From Candidatus Sumerlaeota bacterium (GTDB lineage Bacteria; Sumerlaeota; Sumerlaeia; JADFCT01): DNA of 6,051 bases. Both the position numbers and the translations under genes were made by a program. Below, piece after piece: positions 1 to 5,861 of the stretch; position 1 is the stretch's first letter, and each line of letters begins with the position of its first letter. The notes under the pieces were generated by a model that worked only from the letters and a program-made list of their open reading frames with translations, made no database searches and had not been told where the DNA came from. The stretch is taken from assembly GCA_026398575.1 (NCBI GenBank), contig JAPLSP010000206.1, positions 1-6,051 on the forward strand, given 5' to 3'.

Positions 1-134
1 ATTGTCTTGCCAGACTACCATCGAGTCATCCCTGTTCGTTCATTACCGCGTCATCCACGCGCCGCAGGATGTTTTCGCCTTGCCTTCGCTGCCTGTGCCG
101 AACAGAATTTTATGTGCCCATTTTGCGCGGCTAA

Positions 135-404
135 AGGCATACGCATCGCCTGGCGCTGCTCGTTGATCGCGTCGTCGCGGGCATCAAGGATCCCGAATAT
201 TTCCGCGTCAAGTCAGGCTTCAAGCAGGAGATTCCGCAACATCCTGCCTGGCTTCTCTACTGGGAAAAACAAAGCAGCCACCCGGCGGAAGTTGAGGGTG
301 TGCTCAAGGCATTGGCGCTAGAAGACTACTGCGATCCGGATTACGGCGGCGATGTTAAAGCCATGGTCGAGAAGCATTTCTTCGACCCCAAACTCCGGCG
401 TTAA
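135..404 (+). pseudogene. 3' remnant of an unrecognised gene (C-terminal ~89 residues)
   Basis: The frame ending in TAA at 402-404 gives a protein-like stretch with segments such as LLVDRVVAGIKDPEYF, HPAWLLYWEKQ, LALEDYCDPDYGGDV and VEKHFFDPKLRR. The charged/aromatic balance and high G/C at third codon positions suggest genuine former coding sequence. There is no ATG near the start of the open stretch, and an in-frame TAA lies at 132-134. The same frame is open upstream of that stop to the window edge (ending TEFYVPILRG before the stop), but that part is Cys/Arg-rich and less convincing. It is either a gene broken by a nonsense mutation or a 5'-truncated fragment joined to foreign DNA. I do not recognise the family and assign no function. 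It converges on the oxidoreductase gene at 711-2045. Confidence 0.4.
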
Positions 405-710
405 CATCAAGTCTTGCGTGCGGCGCCTCTGTAGCGCTCCTTCCATTCCTTCAGTGTGGCGAGCGTTTCTTCGTTGAAAGGTATTCGAAGGGACGATTGG
501 GAATCCACGCCATCGCACTCACAGACGATAACGTTTACCAGGATCGAAATACGCGCATACAGACCGGTCCTCCCAGTCGTTTCATCACGCTCCTATTGTC
601 ATCAAAGCATCTTCTCAATGACAAAGAGAGTGTGCAAAATGACCCAAGCCAGATCCAATGCCAAAGTGGTTGCCGCAATGACCGGCATGCAGCGCGCATT
701 AGGGCAGTCG
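405..710. other. Gene-poor gap between convergent genes
   Basis: About 306 bases between the 3' end of the remnant at 404 and the 3' end of the oxidoreductase at 711. No clear terminator hairpin with a T-tract is visible. Several ORFs cross it, but none has a ribosome binding site or recognisable family. The most protein-like is a minus-strand stretch without an ATG, open from 592 to the stop at 409-407 and containing LRIPFNEETLATLKEWKERY. It could be another gene remnant, but the evidence is weak. Confidence 0.4.
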
Positions 711-2045
711 TTACATATACCAAGGCTCGCGCATTGGTTGTATCAACAGCCGGTCGGCCATGGCATCGCCGATGAAACGTTCCTTTTGCGCATCCCACTT
801 CACTTTGCGCCCCACCCGCGCCGCGACTTCCGCGATATTACACGTGGTGGTGGCGTGGTGCCCGATCTCGGGACACGCCGCAGCCGGGCGGCGCGTCCGG
901 ATGCAGTCGAGGAAGTTGCGATGCGGTTCTGAACTCGCATATAGATGGATCTCATTGGGGCCGATGACAGACTGCAATATGCCCGGAGCGCTGGCAGTCG
1001 CGGCGCCGCTTACGTTGATGTGGATCCACCCCTCGGTTCCCACGAACTTGATCCCGTCTGGATGCGGCTTGCCGAGACTGCTGTAGCTCATTCGCACGCC
1101 ATTGGCATAAAGGATTTCCGAACGCCAGGCATAGACAGCGTCAATCAGCCCGGTTGGCGGAAAGACGGACAGCGGGGTTTCCACTTCCACAGGCTTGACT
1201 TCGTCGCCGATGCCCCATTGGGCGATATCCACGTAATGCACGCCATTGCCGGGGATAAAGCCCTTCGCGTAATCGGAGATATGATACCAGTAGTCCTTGA
1301 TGATTCGCTGGGGACAATAGGGCGCCCATGGAGCCGGCCCAAGCCAGAGTTCGTAATCAAACCCTTCCGGCGGCGCTGATGCGGGATACTGTTTCCCAAC
1401 CTGTTGCCCGCCGTTGATGCCGATAATCCCGACTTCAATATTGGTCAACCGCCCAATCCGCCCGTTGCGAACCAGCTCGCAGACATACCGATAGCGGCCA
1501 TTGGATCGCCGCTGCAGGCCGGTTTGTAGAATTCGCCCCAGCCTGGCGGCAGTCTCAATAATCTGCCGCCCTTCGGCCACCGCATACGTGAGCGGCTTTT
1601 CCAGATAGAGATCCTTGCCGGCGCGCATGGCGGCGCTCCCCAGGACCGCATGCCAGTGGTCCGGGACAGCGATGCAAACCGCATCAATATCCGGCCGCGC
1701 CAACACTTCCCGAAAATCACTGTAATCCGCGCAGACATTGCCGCCATAGACCGCATTAATGCGATTGCGATATGTTATCCGCCGCTCTGTTATCGGATCG
1801 CAAACCGCCAGAAGGCGGGCATCCTTTTCGGCCAAAAAAACTTCCCGGTGCCCGTTATTGATGTTGCCCGCTCCGATCAAGCCAATGCCGATGCGGTTGC
1901 TTGGCGCCGTTGCGCCGTCCGCTCCTCGAGCGGAAAACGGAATGATGGAGGGAAAGCCCATCACTCCCGCGGCTGCGCCTTTGGCAAACTGCCGGCGCGT
2001 GATCGTGCCGCGATTCGGAAAACTTGAAGCGGTTCGACTTTTCAT
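711..2045 (-). CDS. Tat-exported Gfo/Idh/MocA family oxidoreductase
   Basis: Predicted NAD(P)-dependent dehydrogenase of the Gfo/Idh/MocA family (444 residues), the group that oxidises or reduces sugars, inositols and related polyols. The specific substrate is unknown. Residues 16-40 form a twin-arginine leader: TRRQFAK (R17, R18), a hydrophobic run, then SARGA, so export as a folded, cofactor-loaded enzyme is likely. The Rossmann nucleotide-binding motif GLIGAGN is at 55-61, PDHWHA at 128-133, and the family's EKP catalytic-lysine motif at 149-151 (K150). The GNGVHYVDIAQW segment (H270, D273) belongs to the C-terminal substrate domain, and HRNFLDCIRTRRP near the C-terminus is typical of secreted PVC/Acidobacteria members. 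The ATG at 2045 is chosen because GAGGAGG at 2058-2052 lies 6 bases upstream. An in-frame ATG at 2051 abuts that site, and one at 2096 would add 17 residues before the leader. It appears intact and is divergent from the ASST gene. Confidence 0.9.
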   Translation of the reverse strand: MKSRTASSFPNRGTITRRQFAKGAAAGVMGFPSIIPFSARGADGATAPSNRIGIGLIGAGNINNGHREVFLAEKDARLLAVCDPITERRITYRNRINAVYGGNVCADYSDFREVLARPDIDAVCIAVPDHWHAVLGSAAMRAGKDLYLEKPLTYAVAEGRQIIETAARLGRILQTGLQRRSNGRYRYVCELVRNGRIGRLTNIEVGIIGINGGQQVGKQYPASAPPEGFDYELWLGPAPWAPYCPQRIIKDYWYHISDYAKGFIPGNGVHYVDIAQWGIGDEVKPVEVETPLSVFPPTGLIDAVYAWRSEILYANGVRMSYSSLGKPHPDGIKFVGTEGWIHINVSGAATASAPGILQSVIGPNEIHLYASSEPHRNFLDCIRTRRPAAACPEIGHHATTTCNIAEVAARVGRKVKWDAQKERFIGDAMADRLLIQPMREPWYM

Positions 2046-2051
2046 TTGCAT

Positions 2052-2058
2052 CCTCCTC
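2052..2058 (-). promoter_or_regulatory. Ribosome binding site that fixes the oxidoreductase start
   Basis: The minus strand reads GAGGAGG, a near-perfect Shine-Dalgarno sequence, followed by six bases and the ATG at 2045. The spacing excludes the ATG at 2051, which touches the site, and makes the more distal ATG at 2096 unlikely. Confidence 0.75.
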
Positions 2059-2402
2059 GCGCTTAGCGCGATGCCCAATGGTTTGCATCGGACCAATTGA
2101 AGATTGCAGCGCCAACTTCGAGCCGTATCACATGCTGGGCCACCCCTCGCTCCACCTCATTACAGCTGGCAAGTTTACCCCATGTATAGGGCAGAATGCC
2201 AGTAAGATATGAGGGGGATATGTGGAAATAGCCGCGACATGATAATTTGTAATTTGGGGACGCTCACTTTATTTTAATCGGGGCGGTATTGTATCCAAGG
2301 ATTTGATATATTAAGGATTCTTAACTTGAGCCGGCCGGAAGCGAAGCCATAATCTCGAATGCGCCGGCAGAAGCAAATCCAAAGGCCGGCAACATTGCAG
2401 CC

Positions 2403-2408
2403 AGGGAG
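2403..2408 (+). promoter_or_regulatory. Ribosome binding site of the ASST-like gene
   Basis: AGGGAG lies nine bases upstream of the ATG at 2418. Because the encoded N-terminus is a textbook signal peptide, this supports that ATG as the real start. Confidence 0.6.
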
Positions 2409-2417
2409 ATAGATTCC

Positions 2418-3725
2418 ATGAAACGCTTTCTTCTGCTTTCCTTTGTAATCGCCGGACCGCTCTTCGCTTACGAGCGTTTGCAGGGGCCTACCGAACTGCT
2501 TTTCTGCGACAAGGAGAAGGCTTTCAACGGCTACACGCTCTTCGGCGTCGGCAGCCGGACTTACCTGCTCGACATGGAAGGCCGCGTCGTCCACACCTGG
2601 CCCGTCGGGACCAATCCGCACTTGCTGGACAACGGCAATGTGCTCGACGCGTCGAAGGATGACCCCAGCGGCTTTCAAGGATTCAAGGAAGTGGACTGGG
2701 ATGGAAAGATGATCTGGGAATACGTCGAGAAGCGCGAGGGCTATGCGCCGCATCACGATTGGGGGCGCATCTTCAATAAGAAGCTCAATGCGCCTACCAC
2801 GCTCTACATCGCCAACAAGGCGATCTCGCACGAGCAGGCCATCGCCGCCGGCGCCGATCCGAAGAATGGCCCATATCGCGATGGACAGATGGACGCCATC
2901 GTCGAGGTGGACATGCAGGGCGCCGTCGTGTGGGAATGGTGTTTCTTCGATCATGTTGTGCAGGATATTGACGCCACGAAGCCGAACTACGCCGGCCAGG
3001 GCAAGACCATCGCAAGCCATCCCGGCCGGATCAACATCAACATGCCGGGCCGTCCGCTCAAACGCGACTGGCTGCACTGCAACTCAATGGATTACAACGC
3101 CGAGTCGGGCCACATCGTCATCAACTCCGTGCAGGGCGAGCTCTATGTGATTGACCACGACGGCACGTTTGTTTCCGGCGATCCGAAGGCGAGCATCGCC
3201 AAGGCCGCCAGTCCGTCGGGCGATTTCCTCTACCGGTTCGGCGATCCGGCCCGCTATGCGCAGGGTGACCCGCCGAAGATTTTGGAGAACTGGGATTCGG
3301 CGTCCTCCGGCCACAAACAGATGGGCGGCGCGCATGATGCGCACTGGATTCGCCCCGGCCTGCCCGGCGCGGGGCATATCATGGTCTTCAACAACGGCCA
3401 GTATCTCTACCAGCGCACGCCGCAGTCCTCCGCGCTCGAGATCGCCCCGTTTCTCGATGCGAGCGGCCGCGACACCGGCAAGTATGTCAATCCGCCCGAC
3501 GCCGGATATCGGCGCGAGACCTACGACCATGACACGCACAACCAGCCGCGCCTGATTTCCTATCAGATCGTCTGGAGCTACCGGTCCGTCAACAGCCACG
3601 GCATGTTCAGCCACATCGGCTCCAGCGCCCAGCGCCTCCCGAACGGCGGCCGGCGCAGTGAAAACGCTCGGCGACGTCCTGCCGATGACCAACTCCGCCT
3701 TCCGCGCCTATCGTTATGCCGCTGA
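2418..3725 (+). CDS. Aryl-sulfate sulfotransferase-like secreted protein (frameshifted after residue 411)
   Basis: Related to the arylsulfotransferase (ASST) family, periplasmic beta-propeller proteins that move sulfuryl groups between phenolic compounds. Many environmental relatives have no proven activity. Residues 1-17 are a Sec signal peptide (MKRFLLLSFVIAGPLFA). The mature part begins with the family hallmark of an 'AFNGYTLFG' segment followed by TYLLDMEGRVVHTW (residues 35-61), then repeated blade-like strands (KEVDWDGKMIWEY, VEVDMQGAVVWEW, LYVIDHDG). Conserved-looking histidines are H220 (DWLHCNSMDY), H306 and H309 (GGAHDAHW), and H394 and H399 (NSHGMFSHIG). Which are catalytic is inference. 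The frame is coherent to RLPNGG at 411 (base 3650), where the family normally continues NGNTLIC. Here it runs into 24 unrelated Arg-rich residues and a stop at 3723-3725. The true C-terminus resumes in another frame at 3652. The gene is therefore probably broken, or misassembled at 3650. Confidence 0.8.
   Translation: MKRFLLLSFVIAGPLFAYERLQGPTELLFCDKEKAFNGYTLFGVGSRTYLLDMEGRVVHTWPVGTNPHLLDNGNVLDASKDDPSGFQGFKEVDWDGKMIWEYVEKREGYAPHHDWGRIFNKKLNAPTTLYIANKAISHEQAIAAGADPKNGPYRDGQMDAIVEVDMQGAVVWEWCFFDHVVQDIDATKPNYAGQGKTIASHPGRININMPGRPLKRDWLHCNSMDYNAESGHIVINSVQGELYVIDHDGTFVSGDPKASIAKAASPSGDFLYRFGDPARYAQGDPPKILENWDSASSGHKQMGGAHDAHWIRPGLPGAGHIMVFNNGQYLYQRTPQSSALEIAPFLDASGRDTGKYVNPPDAGYRRETYDHDTHNQPRLISYQIVWSYRSVNSHGMFSHIGSSAQRLPNGGRRSENARRRPADDQLRLPRLSLCR
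3461..3650 (+). repeat. Direct repeat, copy 1 (inside ASST-like gene)
   Basis: This 190-base stretch recurs at 5862-6051 in the same orientation, offset by 2401 bases. There are five mismatches, at 3467, 3476, 3484, 3500 and 3509, and then 141 bases (3510-3650) of perfect identity. Four mismatches are silent; one changes Y to S in GKYVNPP/GKSVNPP. The repeat ends where the ASST frame breaks. Confidence 0.95.
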
Positions 3726-3945
3726 TCATCCCGCGCTCAAGGGCCGCGATCTGACCCCGAAAGGCACAATCACCGAACGCGCTGCACAGGGTCTCGACGT
3801 CTATCCCAAGCGCCGCCCGCCCGGCGATCACCTCCAAGGGAAAGGTGACGGCCAAGAACGCCGCGGCCAAGATGGCCGAGGTGGTGGACGGGGCGGCGGC
3901 AATCGCGATGACCGTCCACCCCGCGACGACCAACGCGAGAAATGA
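3652..3945 (+). pseudogene. Out-of-frame C-terminal piece of the ASST-like gene
   Basis: In the frame beginning at 3652 the sequence reads GAVKTLGDVLPMTNSAFRAY, then RYAADHPALKGRDLTPKGTI and QGLDVYPKRRPPG, ending at TGA 3943-3945. This is the expected C-terminal section of the upstream ASST-like protein: the 'PMTN.FRAYRY...LKGRDLTPKGTI' pattern is characteristic of environmental members. It has no start signal of its own. Compared with the family as I remember it, about 30-40 residues are missing between RLPNG (residue 410 of the upstream ORF) and GAVKTL, and the loss is not a multiple of three. The final ~40 residues are a low-complexity Arg/Gly/Asp tail (QERRGQDGRGGGRGGGNRDD), probably disordered. 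The junction is GGC-rich (GGCGGCCGGC), compatible with a slippage or microhomology deletion. Confidence 0.7.
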
Positions 3946-4248
3946 CTGCACAGCAGGAAACCATTCTTCAATTCTTCCGACGGCCTTTTTCCCTTTGACG
4001 GCGAAATCACTTTTGGAAAGAATGGCGGCGTACATGAACATCGAAAACACGCAAGGCAACTAATGAAATTTTAAGTTTCAAGCGATGACCCCGCAACCCC
4101 CGCAATCGACAAATCTGCGCTGCCGGGCATCTGTTCCAGACATGACGCCCGTGAAATAGTTGAGCGGAATAGGAGAACAAGGACGAGATAATAAGCCGCG
4201 CCAGCGTCAATTCCATCTATGGCAATAGGTTAAGGAGACATACACGAA
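3946..4248. other. Non-coding or degenerate gap upstream of the FRG gene
   Basis: About 300 bases follow the ASST C-terminal stop. Short ORFs occur on both strands, including a hydrophobic minus-strand reading that starts near 4041, but none has a ribosome binding site or known motif. G+C falls across this stretch, so it may hold the boundary between ASST DNA and the FRG/Nudix unit. A promoter for that unit should lie here, but no convincing -35/-10 pair was seen. Confidence 0.4.
4232..4237 (+). promoter_or_regulatory. Ribosome binding site of the FRG gene
   Basis: AAGGAG ends eleven bases before the ATG at 4249. The spacing is slightly long but usable, and there is no better-placed start nearby. 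Confidence 0.55.
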
Positions 4249-5202
4249 ATGAAGACAGCAAACACGAACAACTTGAATTCAAAAGCCGTTGGATCGCGAC
4301 CTAAAGGTCAGAATGCTCGGAACGAGAGACGTATTAAATGCTGGAGCGAAATCTTTGGGGGCGAATTCCAGAAAGACTGGTGGGACGATCTCGGACGTTA
4401 TCGTACTCGCCGCCTTTTCCGTGGTTTGCCCGACAGTAGTTGGAAACTCACGACTGACTTGCAACGCACTTTGAAGGAGAAAGCCGCCGCGCTGGAGCCA
4501 CTGTTGCTTCGCAATTTTGCGAAGTATGCTGAAATTGACGCAGACACCCGAAAGTCGATATGGCCGCTTATGGTTATTGCCCGACATCATCGCCTGCCTA
4601 CTCGACTCATGGATTGGACTAATTCCATCCTAGTTGCGTTGCATTTTGTAACCATAAATACCAAGCTTTATGACAAAGATGGTGCAATTTGGGCGGTAAA
4701 TTTCGAAGATCTAAACAAACTTCTCAACAAAAAGCACATCCCGAAAAAGGCGCCGCATAAGCGTCCACTTCTTGCAAAAGTGTTCACTGTGGACGAGCTT
4801 TCCGACTGGCTGCCAAATTTGGATGATCTCGACGCACTCGGAAAGCCGAATGGCGATTTCATGATGTTCCTCGAACCTCCATGTATTGATAACCGATTCG
4901 TCAACCAGTATTGCATGTTCTCGCTGATGACGAGCGCCGAAGCCAACCCGCAGACTTGGCTGGAAAAGCATCCTAAACTGTATGAAAAGATCATTATTCC
5001 GGCTGATATGAAGAGCGATATTAGAGATGCATTGGATCAAGCCAACATAACTGAACGCGTCCTGTTTCCCGGACTGGATGGTTTGTGCGATTGGCTTCGT
5101 CGTTATTATGGCCCATCAACGCGAGAAGAAGGTGATAAAAGTGAAAAAATCCAAAATGCTCCTCAAGGGACGGCATCTGCTCTTCTTCGGCGGAGAGGGT
5201 AG
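4249..5202 (+). CDS. FRG-domain protein
   Basis: A 317-residue cytoplasmic protein of the FRG family (FRG domain, Pfam PF08867), whose biochemical activity is not established. The namesake FRG motif is at residues 57-59 (RRLFRGLPDSSWKL). The family's second hallmark, ARHHRLPTRLMDWTNS at 111-126, matches the usual 'Q/RH-GLPTRLLDWT' pattern. Later blocks also fit: GAIWAVN (145-151), FLEPP (207-211), NRFVNQYCMFS (215-225) and the closing VLFPGLDGLCDWL (271-283). The first ~50 residues are polar and the last ~30 (after YYGPS) look like a disordered tail overlapping the next gene. There is no signal peptide or membrane segment. It overlaps the Nudix gene by 62 bases, suggesting translational coupling. 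FRG genes are frequent in phages and defence-rich accessory islands. The invariant Arg in F-R-G recalls the '[YF]RG' arginine of ADP-ribosyltransferases, but that link is inference only. Codon use is more AT-rich than in the ASST gene. Confidence 0.85.
   Translation: MKTANTNNLNSKAVGSRPKGQNARNERRIKCWSEIFGGEFQKDWWDDLGRYRTRRLFRGLPDSSWKLTTDLQRTLKEKAAALEPLLLRNFAKYAEIDADTRKSIWPLMVIARHHRLPTRLMDWTNSILVALHFVTINTKLYDKDGAIWAVNFEDLNKLLNKKHIPKKAPHKRPLLAKVFTVDELSDWLPNLDDLDALGKPNGDFMMFLEPPCIDNRFVNQYCMFSLMTSAEANPQTWLEKHPKLYEKIIIPADMKSDIRDALDQANITERVLFPGLDGLCDWLRRYYGPSTREEGDKSEKIQNAPQGTASALLRRRG
5128..5132 (+). promoter_or_regulatory. Ribosome binding site that suggests a GTG start for the Nudix gene
   Basis: GAAGG (within GAAGGTGAT) lies eight bases before GTG 5141. 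The alternative in-frame ATGs at 5078, 5108 and 5156 have no comparable site upstream. The site lies inside the FRG coding region, which fits coupled translation. Confidence 0.5.
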
Positions 5203-5713
5203 TTGGGAATATGTAAGTCGTGCAAAATCGCGGACAGGCGCTGCAATTGTTGCCGTCACGAACGAAGACAGATTGCTTCTTGTCGAACAGTTTCGCCCTC
5301 CGGTCGGAAAGAGCGTCATTGAACTGCCAGCCGGACTCGTTGGTGATACTGAAGCCGACGAGCATGAATCGCTGAAAACGACAGCGAAACGCGAACTAAA
5401 AGAAGAAACGGGCTTTGACTGCCGAGTGATGACGATTCTTTGCCGTGTTGCGGTTCTGCCGGGATCAACGGATGAGCTGAACGTGATATGCATGGCAAGA
5501 CAATTGAGCGCAATTGGAGATGGCGCTGTCGAAAAATTCAAAGACGGATCAATTCGGCATAGCAAGAAGCGAGGAAAAAAGGCGGAGGGAGAATGCCTCA
5601 CAGTTTATGAAGTTCCTCTTGCCACAATTGATCATTGGCTGAGAAGACAAGAGAGAATGGGAAAACTGATAGATTTGAAGGTATATGCCGGACTGTCATT
5701 CCTCAAGAAATAA
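5141..5713 (+). CDS. Nudix hydrolase, ADP-ribose pyrophosphatase-like
   Basis: A 190-residue Nudix enzyme (Pfam PF00293), predicted to split ADP-ribose or a related nucleoside diphosphate into AMP and a phosphate ester in the cytoplasm. The metal-binding core RELKEETGF (residues 84-92) carries R84, E85, E88, E89 and G91, with E76 seven residues before R84 as in the consensus. Upstream, VEQFRPPVGKSVIELPAGLV (48-67) is the hallmark of the ADP-ribose pyrophosphatase subgroup. P107 in LPGSTDE lies 15 residues after the Nudix box, the proline position used to recognise ADPRases. The loop between G65 and E76 is longer than the usual five residues. GTG 5141 is preferred for its ribosome binding site. 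An ATG at 5108 or 5078 would lengthen the N-terminus and the overlap with FRG. It ends in TAA at 5711-5713. Substrate specificity is inferred, and other nucleotide sugars are possible. Confidence 0.85.
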   Translation: MKKSKMLLKGRHLLFFGGEGSWEYVSRAKSRTGAAIVAVTNEDRLLLVEQFRPPVGKSVIELPAGLVGDTEADEHESLKTTAKRELKEETGFDCRVMTILCRVAVLPGSTDELNVICMARQLSAIGDGAVEKFKDGSIRHSKKRGKKAEGECLTVYEVPLATIDHWLRRQERMGKLIDLKVYAGLSFLKK

Positions 5714-5861
5714 TGAAGTCAGGGGCCAGATAACAAATTAGGGGCCACCTCTGGCGAAACGGAGGGATGGAACGGGAACGAGGCGGAAGGTATCCGACCT
5801 ATGAAATCACGATGGTCTTGCTGAGGCAAAACTTCGGCAAGGCGGTTTGGACTTTGGGCAT
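5714..5861. other. Spacer with duplicated AGGGGCCA motif and weak hairpin
   Basis: AGGGGCCA occurs at 5721-5728 and again at 5740-5747. GCCAGA (5725-5730) can pair with TCTGGC (5750-5755) across a 19-base loop, but no T-tract follows, so terminator function is doubtful. The sequence from 5716 to 5748 resembles boundary repeats I recall around REP-type transposable elements, which is only a resemblance. The remainder, from 5767, is read through by the partial ORF described separately. Confidence 0.35.

Larger units (their letters stand above)
2046..2417. promoter_or_regulatory. Divergent intergenic region between oxidoreductase and ASST gene
   Basis: This 372-base region must hold the promoters of both outward-facing genes. 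It is AT-rich between about 2240 and 2325. A small perfect inverted repeat, TTAAG-GATT-CTTAA, lies at 2311-2324 and could be an operator or part of a promoter. A CCGGCCGG palindrome lies at 2331-2338. The stretch AATTTGGGGACGCTCACTTT at 2251-2270 resembles conserved pieces I recall beside REP-associated Y1 transposases in environmental genomes, but no transposase ORF is present. No confident -35/-10 pair could be assigned. Confidence 0.4.

Noticed and set aside
945..1379. 144-residue plus-strand ORF within the oxidoreductase
   Set aside because: Antisense shadow of conserved Gfo/Idh/MocA sequence, without start signals.
2274..3077. 267-residue minus-strand ORF
   Set aside because: Complete overlap with the well-supported ASST frame, which has a signal peptide, ribosome binding site and family motifs. 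The ORF is a high-G+C shadow.
3084..3692. 202-residue minus-strand ORF, with a near copy at 5719-6015
   Set aside because: Both are antisense readings of the duplicated ASST segment. The similarity between them follows from the DNA repeat and does not indicate a real protein.
3607..4059. Minus-strand ORF with two hydrophobic segments (FLALVVAGWTVIAIAAA and ILAAAFLAVTFPLEV), resembling a small membrane protein
   Set aside because: It lies opposite the ASST C-terminus and its Arg/Gly/Asp-rich tail. Complements of R/G/D/Q/N codons read as A/V/I/L, which explains the hydrophobicity. It starts with TTG or ATG without a ribosome binding site and runs into conserved ASST coding sequence.
5078..5140. 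Upstream extension of the Nudix gene to ATG 5078 or 5108
   Set aside because: The added residues (MVCAIGFVVIM...) come from out-of-frame reading of the conserved FRG segment GLDGLCDWL and lack a ribosome binding site. GTG 5141 has a suitably spaced GAAGG.
5714..5760. Rho-independent terminator after the Nudix gene
   Set aside because: Only a six-base stem with a 19-base loop is available and no T-tract follows it.
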